64,000 bases of DNA from Streptacidiphilus sp. 4-A2 (lineage in GTDB: Bacteria > Actinomycetota > Actinomycetes > Streptomycetales > Streptomycetaceae), in assembly GCA_014284505.1 (NCBI GenBank), contig JAAFYY010000001.1:3844001-3908000 (forward strand). Reading direction: 5' to 3'. Made by a program: the position numbers and the translations under genes. Shown here piece after piece: positions 9,532 through 23,018 of the stretch. Numbering within the stretch: position 1 is the first letter of the stretch; each line of letters starts with the position of its first letter. Under the pieces are notes generated by a model. That model was not told the DNA's origin and ran no database searches. It was given only the letters and a program-made list of their open reading frames with translations.

Positions 9532-10262
9532 GTGGCGGAGCAGGGCACGAGGGCGGACACGGAGACAGCCCAGCCGGGCGCCAGGCGACGGGTGACACTC
9601 ACCCGGGACGCGATCCTGGAAGCCGCCATGCACCTCTGTTCGCCCTCCGGGGGCGGGGTGCTGACGTTCAGTCGGCTCGGCCGGGAGCTCGGCACCGACC
9701 CCACCGCGGTCTACCGGCACTTCCGCGACAAGGACGACCTGGTGCTGGCGCTGACCGAGCGGCTGATCGACGAGGCACTCCAGCTCACCACCGGCTCCGG
9801 GCTCGGCCACGACCAGTGGCGGGAGTGGCTCACCCTGGTCGCCCGCTCCGTGCGCTCGGTGCACCTGGCCCGCCCGGCGCTGGCGGTCCTGGGCGCCAAC
9901 CGCACCACCGCCAGCCCGGCCGAGACCCGCAGCGTCGAGGAGATCATCGCGGTGCTGCACCGGGCCGGGCTGCCACCGGTCGAGGCCGCCGAGTGCTACC
10001 GGATGCTGCTGGATCTGACCCTGGCCTTCGTCCAGTCCACCGCCGCGTTCCAGATACTGGGGCGGACGCGCAGGCCAAGGACGACGCGGCCTGGTCGGTC
10101 AAGTACGGGCTGCTCCCGGCCGAGGAGTTCCCGATGCTGCACCTCGGCTCGGCCCGGCTGACCGAGCTCTTCCGCAACGACGACGAGGTCTTCGAGCTGG
10201 TGCTGGAGACCTTCCTGGACGGCGTCGCGGTGAAGATCGAGCGGGCCGGATCCGGCGACTGA
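9532..10262 (+). CDS. TetR-family transcriptional regulator (one frameshift)
   Basis: DNA-binding regulator, inferred to repress the divergent amidohydrolase-importer operon. The HTH spans roughly residues 20-65 (RVTLTRDAILEAAMHLCSPS, then LGRELGTDPTAVYRHFRDKDDLV, the recognition helix). The C-terminal ligand domain resembles the TetR_C type with a conserved EEFPMLHL segment. I chose GTG 9532 because AGGAGG stands eight bases before it; an ATG at 9433 would run through the operator. The frame shifts near 10063 and resumes to a TGA at 10262, giving about 243 residues. The ligand is unknown; the transported compound is the natural guess. Confidence 0.8.
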
Positions 10263-10268
10263 CGCAGC

Positions 10269-10300
10269 GTCAGCCAAGCCCGGGGTCAGCCAAGCCCGGG
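10269..10300. repeat. two perfect 16-bp tandem repeats
   Basis: GTCAGCCAAGCCCGGG occurs twice in direct succession, filling the gap between the convergent tetR and cytochrome b genes. There is no strong stem-loop, so the pair does not look like a normal terminator. Confidence 0.75.
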
Positions 10301-10301
10301 G

Positions 10302-10970
10302 TCAACTCGGGCGGCCGGGCTCCGAGTTCTTCTCCTGCTTCAACTCCTGCTCCCAGAGCGGGTGTTCGCGGCGGGCCCAGCGCCGGGCCACCCAGCCGGT
10401 GCGCATGCCGTGCCGGGCCTCCGGATCCTTCAGCGCCATCCGGATGTGCCCGAGCACCAGCACGCCGATGGCCAGCGCCAGCCAGTCGTGCACATAGCTG
10501 GCCCCGGTGCGCAGGTTCAGCGGGGACAGCTCGGTGAACCACATCATCAGCCCGGTGCCCAGCATCACCACCACCAGCCCGGCGATCACCGCCGCGTACA
10601 GCTTCTGTCCGGCGTTGAACTTCCCCGCCGGTCCGGCCAGGCCGGTGCCGTGCCGCATCGCCCGCCAGACCCAGCCCCGGTCCTGCGGGCCGAAGCGGTT
10701 CAGGCTGCGCATGTCGGCCCGCATCCCCTTGAAGAACAGCCCGACCGCCAGCGGCAGCGGCAGCAGGATGCCCGACCACTCGTGCACGACCACCAGCAGC
10801 CGGCGCCGGCCGACCAGCTCGGCGAAGCCCGGCACATAGAGCAGCAGCGCGGTCACGATCGCGGTCAGCATCAGCGCCGAGGTGGTCCGGTGCACCCAGC
10901 GCTCGGCGGTGGTGAACCGGCGCAGCTCGTCCAGCTGCGTGTTCCGGGTGTCGCCCGTGCTCTCGCTCAC
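10302..10970 (-). CDS. cytochrome b561/formate dehydrogenase gamma-type membrane protein
   Basis: About 222 residues with four hydrophobic helices (ALMLTAIVTALLLYVPGF, HEWSGILLPLPLAVGLFF, LYAAVIAGLVVVMLGTGLMMWF and a helix around WLALAIGVLVLGHIRMAL). Candidate haem-ligand histidines are in RWVHRTTSALML, VVHEWSGI, YVHDWLAL and LGHIRMAL. It probably hands electrons from the membrane pool to the exported molybdopterin enzyme encoded just upstream. I chose the GTG at 10970, which lies four bases past the stop of that gene; a longer reading would overlap it deeply. The soluble tail is rich in Arg, Lys and Glu. Confidence 0.75.
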   Translation of the reverse strand: MSESTGDTRNTQLDELRRFTTAERWVHRTTSALMLTAIVTALLLYVPGFAELVGRRRLLVVVHEWSGILLPLPLAVGLFFKGMRADMRSLNRFGPQDRGWVWRAMRHGTGLAGPAGKFNAGQKLYAAVIAGLVVVMLGTGLMMWFTELSPLNLRTGASYVHDWLALAIGVLVLGHIRMALKDPEARHGMRTGWVARRWARREHPLWEQELKQEKNSEPGRPS

Positions 10971-10974
10971 GTGG

Positions 10975-11703
10975 TCACTCGCCGTCGATCGGGGCGTCGG
11001 TGCGCCCGTTGGAGCGGCCCACCCAGGCTTCGACGTCATAGCCGTAGTTCTCCCAGTAGCCCGGGATCACCCGGTCGGTGACCGTGATCCCGGACAGCCA
11101 CTTGGCGGACTTGTAGAAGTACATGGGCGCGACATAGAGCCGTACCGGGCCGCCGTGGTCCCGGGTGACCGGCGCCTTGTCCATCTGGTGCGCCACCATC
11201 ACGTCCGGCCGCATGGCCTCGGCCAGGGTCAGGCTCTCGCTGTAGACGCCGTCGAAGCAGGTGAAGCGCAGCGCCTTGCCCTCCGGCTTCACCCCGGCCC
11301 GCCGCAGCAGCTCCGACAGCAGCACCCCGCCGAACTCGGTGTCCGGCACCCGCCAGCCGGTCACGCACTGCACATCGCGCACCAGCGTGGTCTGCGGCAG
11401 CGCCATCAGGTCCGCCAGCGTGTAGGTGGACGGCCGGTCGACCAGCCCGTCGACGGTGAGCGTGTAGTCCTGGGCGCTGCGGTAGGGGACCGAGGAGGCG
11501 ACGTTGTAGAACTGGAACCCGCCCCCGCCGGGGAGCAGCCCGGTCAGCCCGGTCGGGTCGTGCGAGCTGATGGCGCTCATCACGCCGTTCAGGCCGCTCT
11601 CGATCCGTGCCCCGAAGGCCACGCCGAGGGCGCCGAGCGCGGTCACCCCGAGCACGACCCGTCGGCCCACCGGTTTGCCCGCGGGCCCGCCATCCTTGTC
11701 CAT
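10975..11703 (-). CDS. Tat-exported molybdopterin oxidoreductase, sulfite oxidase/MsrP-like
   Basis: 242-residue protein with a twin-arginine signal (GRRVVLGVTALGALGVAFG, RR at 14-15). The sulfite-oxidase-type fold follows: FYNVASSVPYRSAQDYTLTVDGLV, then DVQCVTGW with the molybdenum-ligand Cys (C113), FTCFDGVYSESL, DHGGPVRLYVAPMYFYKSAKW and PGYWENYGY near the end. Relatives (MsrP/YedY) reduce methionine sulfoxides in exported proteins using electrons from a membrane haem protein. The downstream cytochrome b gene fits that partner role, though it resembles cytochrome b561 more than MsrQ. ATG 11703 has GAGGT directly before it. Substrate is inferred. Confidence 0.8.
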   Translation of the reverse strand: MDKDGGPAGKPVGRRVVLGVTALGALGVAFGARIESGLNGVMSAISSHDPTGLTGLLPGGGGFQFYNVASSVPYRSAQDYTLTVDGLVDRPSTYTLADLMALPQTTLVRDVQCVTGWRVPDTEFGGVLLSELLRRAGVKPEGKALRFTCFDGVYSESLTLAEAMRPDVMVAHQMDKAPVTRDHGGPVRLYVAPMYFYKSAKWLSGITVTDRVIPGYWENYGYDVEAWVGRSNGRTDAPIDGE

Positions 11704-11855
11704 ACCTCGATTGCACCACCACAACCCCCGTGGTGACCAGCAACGACGGGCTTCTGTCAGGGTTCGGTAAGGTTCTGCGCCGCCCGCGGGCCGGGCCCGC
11801 GGGCGGCGGCGTCCGGGCCGGGCCGGGCAGGCGGCGCTTGAGGCAAGATAGAGCG

Positions 11856-16426
<4,571 letters not shown>

Positions 16427-16801
16427 GCATGTCTCCTGGGTACTCGCACGGGTACGCACTCGGGCCGACCGGGACCGGCCGGGGCCGGTCAGGGCCCGCC
16501 GGCGCCGCTCGTGGCCGACCGGGCCCGTCGGGACCGGCCGGCGCCGACCTGGGCAGCCTTCCCGATCGGCACGGGTTCGACAACCCTGGTCGTCATCTCA
16601 GCCTACGGCGCACCGGGACGGCGGCGGGACCGCATCAGCGGTGCTCTCGTAGTCTCGTTACCGACTCCGTCCACCCGGGGCGGGCCGTTACCGAAACGCG
16701 CCGCCCGGAGCGGCAACGGTTCGCCCCGCGCTGCGTCAGTGCCATTGTCAGTCCCTGAGCAGCACCCGCAAGCAACCGAGCACCACCGAGGAGAGATCAC
16801 G
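16427..16801. other. divergent promoter region of the beta-galactosidase and response-regulator genes
   Basis: 375 bases without a gene. The half near the beta-galactosidase is full of GGACCGGCC-like inverted repeats. The half near the response regulator contains two CGTTACCGA copies exactly 30 bases apart. I see no clear LacI-type operator or textbook -35/-10 pair. Confidence 0.5.
16656..16694. promoter_or_regulatory. two CGTTACCGA direct repeats, 30 bp apart
   Basis: Identical 9-mers at 16656-16664 and 16686-16694 start 30 bases apart, about three helical turns, which places them on the same face of the DNA. They lie 108-146 bases upstream of the response-regulator start. Response regulators of this class often bind direct repeats near their own promoter, so autoregulation is a reasonable inference. 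Confidence 0.4.
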
Positions 16802-17517
16802 TTGATCCGTGTGGTCGTCGTCGACGACGAGACACTCGTACGGTCGGGCCTGAGCCTGATCGTCGGTTCCGCCCCGGACATCGAGGTGGTGGCGACCTGC
16901 GCCGGCGGCGAGGCTCTGGAGACGGTGCGGCAGCACTCCCCCGACGTGGTCCTGCTCGACATCCGGATGCCCGACGTGGACGGCCTGACCGTGCTGCGCT
17001 CCTGCGCGCCCTGCCCGGCCGCCCGCCGTGGCGATGCTGACCACCTTCGACACCGACGAGTACATCGGCACCGCGCTGCGCTCGGGCGCGGCGGCTTCCT
17101 GCTCAAGGACACCGACCCGGAGCACCTCAAGCACGCGGTGCGAGTGCTGGCCGGGGCGGCCGGGTGCTCTCCCCGCCGTCACCGAGACCGTGATCGCGGG
17201 CTATCTGGACTCCGGACCGGACCGGCAGACCGCGGACCGGCTGCGCAGCATGACCACCCGGGAGCTGGATGTGCTGACGCTGCTCGGCGAGGGGCTGTCC
17301 AACGCCGACACTCGCCGCCCGGCTGTTCCTGAGCACCGGCACGGTCAAGGACCACATCAGCGCGATCCTGGCGAAGCTGGGCACCGCGAACCGGGTGCAG
17401 GCCGCCGTCTTCGCGCACCAGGCCGGGCTGCTGGGCGGGCCGGAGCAGGGCCACCCCAACCCCGGTCACCCCGAACCCGGCGGCCCGAACCCCGGCGGCC
17501 CGGAGCCGCGGCCGTGA
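16802..17517 (+). CDS. NarL/FixJ-family response regulator (frameshifted)
   Basis: Two-component response regulator. The receiver begins [21 protein letters not shown] with the phosphoryl-acceptor Asp at about residue 53 in [14 protein letters not shown], a Thr in MLTTFD and a Lys in [11 protein letters not shown]. The LuxR-type HTH follows: [18 protein letters not shown], then [33 protein letters not shown]. The frame changes near 17010, 17095, 17165 and 17305, but the domains stay in order. A TTG at 16802 with GGAGAG upstream is the best start. After the HTH comes an unusual tail of Gly-Pro-Asn/Glu repeats ([16 protein letters not shown]). The stop overlaps the kinase start as GTGA. Confidence 0.8.
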
Positions 17518-18661
17518 GCGAGCCGGTCCGGGTCCGCTGTACCTGCGGCCCTGGGTGACCACGACCGTCCCGGCCGCGCTGGCGGTGGCGGACGCGCTGC
17601 TGGCCAACGACCTGGGCTCCACCGTGCAGATGAGCACCTCGCTGCTGGCAGCCGCCGCGCTGCTGCTGCGGCGGCGCTGGCCGGTGACGGTGCTGCTGCT
17701 GACCATGCCCGGGATGCAGCTGAGTTTCATCTGGCTGGCGCCGATGCTGGCCCTGTACACGGTGGCCACCTGTGTCCGGCGGCGCTGGCTGATCGGGCTG
17801 TGCGCGCTGCTGGTGGCGCTGGTGCAGTTCGTGCCCTGGCCGGTGTACGCGTACCCGCTGGGCTGGGACCGGACCACGGTGCTCTCCGCGCTGTACTCGG
17901 TGCTGACCGCCGCCGCCCCGGTCGCACTCGGCCTACTGGTCCAGACCAGGCGTGAACTCGCAGTGCGGGTCGATGAACTGACGCGTGGTCAGGAACGCGA
18001 GCGGGCACTGCTTGAGCACAGCGTGCTGGCCATGGAACGCGCCCGGCTGGCACGGGAGATGCACGACGTGGTCTCGCACCAGGTCAGCCTGATCTCCATC
18101 CAGGCCAGCGTGATCCAGGTCAGCGCGCAGGACCCGGAGGCGGTCAGCGAAAGCGCGGTGACGATCCGTCAGCTCTCCGTGAAGACCCTCGACGAACTGC
18201 GGGCAGATGGTCGGGTGCTGCGGGCGGCGGGCGGCGACGGCCGGGAGCTCGGCCGCAGCCGACCCTGGCCGACCTGCCGCGGCTGATCGGCGCCAGCGGC
18301 GTCAGCGCCGAGCTGGAGTCGGCGCAGGACGTCACCAGGTCCGCGCGCTGGCCGGAGCCGGTGGAGCGGGCCGCCTACCGGACCGTCCAGGAGGCGCTGA
18401 CCAATGTCCGCAAGCACGCCCCCGGCTCGGCGGTGACCGTGCGGCTGCACGCCCAGGGCGGCGCGCTGGTGGTGCAGGTCCGCAACGGCCCCCGGCCCCG
18501 GGCGCGGAGCCGCTGCTGCTGCCGGCGGCGGGCACGGGCTGATCGGGCTGCGTGAGCGGGCCCAGCAGCTCGGCGGAAGCCTGGAGACCCGGCCCACCGC
18601 GGACGGCGGCTTCCTGGTCCGGGCCGAGCTCCCGGCGACGGCGGCGGCCGTCGCCGGGTAG
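17514..18661 (+). CDS. DesK/NarX-type sensor histidine kinase (frameshifted)
   Basis: Membrane histidine kinase partner of the preceding regulator. The N-terminal half has four to five hydrophobic helices with very short loops, so sensing probably takes place within the membrane. The HisKA_3 phospho-acceptor is in ERARLAREMHDVVSHQVSLI. The HATPase region shows AAYRTVQEALTNVRKHAPGSAVTVRL (N-box) and TGLIGLRERAQQLGGSLETRP (G-box). The GTG at 17514 overlaps the regulator stop; the corrected N-terminus reads VSEPVRVR then YLRPWVTTTVPAALAVADALL. Shifts lie near 17540, 18210, 18250 and 18510. The signal is unknown. Confidence 0.8.
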
Positions 18662-18664
18662 CGA

Positions 18665-18740
18665 CCCGGTCGCGCGGGCCCGGGCTGCGAGGCCGGGGGC
18701 TGTGGCCCGCGCAGCCGGGGCAGAGGCCCGCGCGACCGGG
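18665..18740. terminator. long bidirectional stem-loop terminator
   Basis: CCCGGTCGCGCGGGCC (18665-18680) is perfectly complementary to GGCCCGCGCGACCGGG (18725-18740), a 16-base stem. A nested second stem (GGGCTGCG with CGCAGCC) lies inside. It fills the gap between the convergent kinase and MprF-like genes and has no T-run, as is usual in this group. Confidence 0.75.
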
Positions 18741-18742
18741 GC

Positions 18743-20511
18743 TCAGGCCGCGCGCTCCAGCACCGGCTCGGCGGCCGGTGCCGTGCCGCGGTGGCGGCGT
18801 GGAACAGCGAGGGCAGCCGGGGCTGGGTGATGAACCCCTCCGCGCACGCGTTCACCAGCGCGATCCGGGGCAGGTCCCGGCTGCGCTCGAAGAGCAGGTA
18901 GCGGGGCTCCCAGTGCGGCCGGTACTTGGCGTTGGCCCGGTACAGCGACTCGATCTGCCACCAGCGGGAGAAGAACAGCAGCACCGAGCGCCAGGCCCGC
19001 AGGAAGGGACCGGCCCCCAGCCGCGACCCGCGCTCGAACACCGCGCGGAACACCGCGAAGTTCAGCGAGACCCGCTGGATGCCCAGCTGCTCGGCGCCCA
19101 GCAGCAGCTCGATGACCATGAATTCGAGCAGGCCGTTGTCGGAGTCCCGGTCGCGGCGCATCAGGTCGAGCGAGAGCCCGCGCTCACCCCAGGGGACGAA
19201 GCTCAGCAGTGCCCGCAGCTCGCCGTCGCCGTCACGGCACTCCAGCATCGCGCACTGCCCGTCACCCGGGTCCCCCAGGCGTCCCAGCGCCATCGAGAAA
19301 CCGCGCTCGGTCTGCCCGTCGCGCCACTGGTCGGCGCGGCGCAGCAGGGTCTCCATCTCGTCCTCGCCGATCTCGCCGTGCCGGCGCAGCTGCACGCTGT
19401 AGCCGGCCCGGCGGACCTTGTTGTGCGCCTGGCGCACGGTCCGCATCGCCCGGCCCTCCAGGCTGAACTCGCTGACCTCGACGATCGCCTCGTCACCCAG
19501 CTCCAGCGCGTCGAGCCCGTGCCGGGCGTAGACGATGCCGCCCTCCTCGCTGGCCCCGGTGACGGCGGGCACCCAGGCGTTCTCCCTGGCCTGCCGCAGC
19601 CAGCTCTCGATCGCGCCGGGCCAGGCCTCGACGTCGCCGATCGGGTCGCCGGAGGCCAGCGACACCCCGCCCAGCACCCGGTAGGTGACCGCGGCCTTGC
19701 CGGAGGGCGAGAAGACCACGGACTTGTCCCGGCGCAGCGCGAAGTAGCCCAGCGAGTCCCGGTCGCCGTGCCGCTCCAGCAGCTCGCGCAGCCTGCCCTC
19801 GTCGGCCGAGTCCAGGTACTCCTTGCCGCGCGGCGAGCGGAACAGCGCGAACAGCACCGCCAGCAGCACCCCGACGCTGAGGACGTTGATCGACACATCG
19901 ACCCAGCGCGGGACCTCCACATAGAGGTCCTCCGAGCTGTTGAAGCCCAGGGTGATCACCCGCAGCACCACATAGTGCGCCCGGTCGAGCAGGTCCGAGC
20001 CGGTCTCGCGGTTGGTCAGGCTCACCAGCGCGCCGCCGATCAGCAGGGTCAGCGCGCCGCCGGCGGCCAGCACCCCGAGCGCCAGCCCGGGGTTGGAGCG
20101 GTCGCCCCTGGCCCGGAAGTCGCGGCGGCCCAGCACCAGCGCGGACGCGAAGACCACGGTGACCGCGGCCGTCATCCAGTTGAAGGGGTGCTCACCCACC
20201 TCGGGGCGCAGCACCAGGACCGCCGCCAGCTGCACCAGGAACAGCCAGCAGAGCACCATGTTGGCGATCCAGGCGGCCCGCTTGTGACGGTTCATCATCA
20301 CCGACAGGAACAGCGCGAAAGCGCCCGAGGTGAACCCGGCGGTGAGCAGGAACGGTGTGTAGAAGTCGCCGACGTTGTGGTTCTGCACCTGGGTCCGGAA
20401 GGAGGCCGACACCCCGCCGAGGATGTTCAGCCATCCCACCGTCCGCAGGTACCAGACGACGGTACGGGCACTGGCGCGCTGCACCTTGGGCACGGCTGCG
20501 GCTTGAGGCAT
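18743..20511 (-). CDS. MprF-like membrane protein with DUF2156 (lysylphosphatidylglycerol synthetase-like) domain (frameshift at 3' end)
   Basis: About 590 residues. The first 240 contain six or seven transmembrane helices (for example FYTPFLLTAGFTSGAFALFL and ALVLGVLAAGGALTLLIGGAL-like segments). The rest is a soluble GNAT-like DUF2156 domain with VFSPSGKAAVTYRVLGGVSLASGDP, YARHGLDALELGDEAIVE and FSLEGRAMRTVRQAHNKVRRAG. Relatives transfer lysine or another amino acid from tRNA to phosphatidylglycerol, lowering surface charge and giving resistance to cationic peptides. No lysyl-tRNA synthetase domain is fused. ATG 20511 is preceded by GGAG. The last codons need a shift near 18795 to reach the stop at 18743; otherwise the frame runs into the kinase gene. 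Confidence 0.8.
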
Positions 20512-20684
20512 CTGCTACGGCTCCGGGACGTGGACTGCTGGGCAGGGTGGGCGGAACCGCGGCGTACGGCGGGCCTGACGGCGGCCGGGGCGGGGCCGCC
20601 CCGGGGCGGACCGAAGACGCGTTCCTGGGTACCAGCATGGCGGTCGCCGTGTCCCGCCCGCGTCACTCCAGGGAATTGTCCACC

Positions 20685-20700
20685 CCCGCCGATCGGCGGG
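20685..20700. promoter_or_regulatory. 16-bp perfect palindrome
   Basis: CCCGCCGATCGGCGGG lies between divergent envelope genes, 58 bases upstream of the lipoprotein promoter. It could be an operator or part of a stem. Function is not shown by the sequence. Confidence 0.4.
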
Positions 20701-20757
20701 TGGGAGCTGACTCAAAGGAGGCTGGGTGCCGGCCGGGAAGGATTAGCGTGCCTGGAC

Positions 20758-20783
20758 GGAACAGCGGGCCGGGTGCGGCGTCT
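20758..20783 (+). promoter_or_regulatory. sigma-E-type (ECF) promoter of the lipoprotein gene
   Basis: GGAAC (20758-20762) and CGTCT (20779-20783) are separated by exactly 16 bases. This is the arrangement recognised by the cell-envelope stress sigma factor SigE in streptomycetes. The start of transcription would fall near 20790, about 90 bases before the lipoprotein ATG. The match in both boxes and the spacing is exact; use in the cell is inferred. Confidence 0.6.
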
Positions 20784-20881
20784 GACTGCCGACTTGGGAG
20801 AATGTCCCGGACGGGGGCAGGCCCGGACAGTGGCTGCGACGGAAGACGCCCGCACGGGCGGCGAAGGAACTCGGGGGACCC

Positions 20882-21693
20882 ATGCGAAACAGTAAGGACG
20901 GCGGAAGAGCGCCGGACAGCAGAACTCCGCGCCACCGGGCGGCCGGACGGGCCGGAGCGGCGATGCTGACCGGCGCGATACTGCTGGCCGGGACCGCCGC
21001 CTGCGACCAGCACACCAAGCCGCAGGCGGGCGCCGCGCCGACCGCCGCGCAGAGTGTGCAGCCGGTGGCCGACGCCTCCGGCCGCCCCGGCGTGCCGTCC
21101 TCCCCTCCGGCACGCCGGGGCACCCCCACCGGCACCCGTCCGCTCCCCCGCTCACCGGCGGCCCGAGCGGCTCCGGCGGCTCCGGCGGCCCCGGCGGCCC
21201 GAGCGGCTCCGGCGGTACGCCCGGCGGCGGCACACCGGGCGGCAACGGCGGCCCGGGCCGGTCCCTCCCGCCCGGCGGCGGCCTCGACGCCACCGCCCAG
21301 CGGCTGGCGCCCTACCTGGTCCGGCACTTCGGCGGGTTCTTCGCCTCGGTGCTGGTCGACGACCCGCACAACCAGCTGGTGATCTACCGGCTGCCGAACC
21401 CCAAGCTGGACGCGGCCGCGTGCGCCCTGGCCGGCCGGACCAGGCTGGCCTTCGTGACCGCCCACTACTCCGTGCAGCGGCAGCAGCAGGTGCTCGCCCG
21501 GATCGGCCGCGACCTCGGCTACTGGCGCAGCCACGGGATAGTGATCAACTCGCGCGGCACCACCAACGGTGTGCTCTGCGCGGTGATCGTGACCACCGAC
21601 GCGGCCGGCCTCCAGCAGCAGCGGGCCTTCGACGCCCGCTACGGAGCGGGCGTCGTGAAGGTCGTCGAGGGCAGTGCGATCGTCGCCAAGTAG
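20882..21693 (+). CDS. secreted lipoprotein with Gly/Pro/Ser-rich linker (one frameshift)
   Basis: Envelope protein of unknown function, about 270 residues. A long basic N-terminus leads into the lipobox LLAGTAAC with the lipid-anchored Cys at residue 41. A low-complexity region follows, read as GGPSGSGGSGGPGGPSGSGG in the corrected frame. The C-terminal globular domain of about 125 residues begins LDATAQRLAPYLVRHFGGFFASVLVDDPHNQLVIYRLP and ends VVKVVEGSAIVAK. The frame shifts near 21130-21140. ATG 20882 follows GGGGGA. The linker would hold the domain away from the membrane, within the wall. The ECF-type promoter upstream suggests induction by envelope stress. I recognise no enzyme family. 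Confidence 0.7.
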
Positions 21694-21701
21694 TACCTGG
21701 A

Positions 21702-21739
21702 GCGGTACCGGGTCCTGGCAGTGCCGGATCCGGTACCGC
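21702..21739. terminator. bidirectional terminator
   Basis: GCGGTACCGG (21702-21711) pairs perfectly with CCGGTACCGC (21730-21739), and the loop adds a few more pairs. It lies between the convergent lipoprotein and deacetylase genes, where a shared terminator is expected. Confidence 0.75.
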
Positions 21740-21744
21740 CGGGT

Positions 21745-23018
21745 TCAGACGCGGGCCTCGGCCGGGGCCCTTCCGGCCGCGGAGGTCGCGGTGTACTGCC
21801 GCCAGTCGGCGGGCTCCTGACCGACCTCCAGGGTGCGCAGCCGCCGCAGCACCTCCGGGTCCTGCGCCTCCAGCCACTGCACCAGCTGCCGGAAGGACAC
21901 CAGCCGCACGTCGGGCTTGGCGGCGATGTCCCGCAGCGCCCGCTCGACCGCGGTCATGTAGATGCCGCCGTTCCAGCTCTCGAAGTGGTTGCCGATGTAC
22001 ATCGGTGCCCGGTTGGTGCTGTAGGCCCGGTTGAATCCGGCCATGTAGGAGCTGTAGGCCTGCTGCTCCCAGTAGGGCCGCATCGACGGGTCGCCGTTGA
22101 CCTTGGCGTGGGACTGGTTGGCCATCATGTTGTAGTCCATCGAGAGCACCTCGAAGTGGTGCCCCGGGAACGGGATGGCCTGCAACGGGAAGTCCCACAG
22201 ACCGCCGCGGCGGTCGGGCCAGACCTGGGTGCCGCCGGGCGAGCTGGCGTCGTACTTCCAGCCGAGCGCCCGGGCGGTCGGCAGCAGCCGGTCCTGGCCG
22301 AGCAGGCAGGGGGTGCGGCTGCCGGTCAGCTCCTTGCGGTAGTCGAAGGGCAGCGGGTCGAGCTCGGTGAAGCCGGTGTTGCTCTTCCAGTTGGTGACGA
22401 AGTCGACGGCCTGGTCGATCTCGCTGTGCCACTGGTCCGGGCTCCACCTGCCGACGCCGGTGCCGGGGTCGCAGAAGTGGCCGTTGAAGTGGGTGCCGAT
22501 CTCGTGCCCGTCCAGCCAGGCCGGGCCGACCTGCTGGAGCGTGGCCCGGATGTGGTCGTCCTTGAGGTAGCCGATGTCGGAGGCGCCGGGGCGGTGGCCG
22601 GGGGCAGGTAGAGCTCCTTCTTCCCCTCGGGGAGGAGGTAGATCCCGGAGAGGAAGAAGGTCATGGTGGCGTTGGTCTCCTGGGCGACCTGCCGGTAGTG
22701 CGAGAACAGCGCCTTGCTGTCCTCGCCGGCGCCGTCCCAGGAGAACACCACGAACTGCGGCGGGCGCTGGCCGGGCTCCATCCGCTCGGCCACCGGCTGG
22801 TGCGGCTGCGCGCCGGTGTCGGCGGTCGAGCCGTCCCCGATCACCCGGATCTCCGCGGCCGGACGGGGCGCCACGGCGCGGTGCGGCGCGGTCGCATCAC
22901 CCGGTCGGGCGTCACCCGACTGCGGGCGCCGACCGTCCGAGCAGCCCACGGCACCGAAGGCGGCCGCGGCCGCCACCGCTCCGCCGGCCAGGACGTTTCT
23001 CCGCGAAAGCGAACCCAT
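21745..23018 (-). CDS. exported polysaccharide deacetylase-family lipoprotein (one frameshift)
   Basis: NodB-type deacetylase homologue of about 424 residues, predicted to act on wall or surface polysaccharide. MGSLSRRNVLAGGAVAAAAAFGAVGC combines a twin-arginine motif with a lipobox (Cys at 26). The catalytic domain starts QFVVFSWDGAGED (metal Asp motif) and contains HEIGTHFNGHFCD, which holds the paired metal His. It goes on through PFDYRKELTGSRTPCLLGQD and ends with FRQLVQWLEAQDPEVLRRL. A frame change near 22600 separates the N-terminal 135 residues from the rest. A weak GGAAGG precedes ATG 23018 at some distance. It neighbours the lipoprotein and MprF-like genes, forming an envelope group. 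Confidence 0.8.

Larger units (their letters stand above)
20512..20881. other. divergent region between the MprF-like and lipoprotein genes
   Basis: 370 bases. The centre holds a perfect 16-base palindrome at 20685-20700. To its right is a sigma-E-type promoter for the lipoprotein gene. The left third is plain GC-rich sequence in which I see no clear promoter for the MprF-like gene. Confidence 0.55.

Noticed and set aside
20714-20746. AAAGGAGG followed by a seven-codon GTG frame
   Set aside because: It lies upstream of the sigma-E-type promoter, so it is not in the lipoprotein leader, and is too short to support as a gene.
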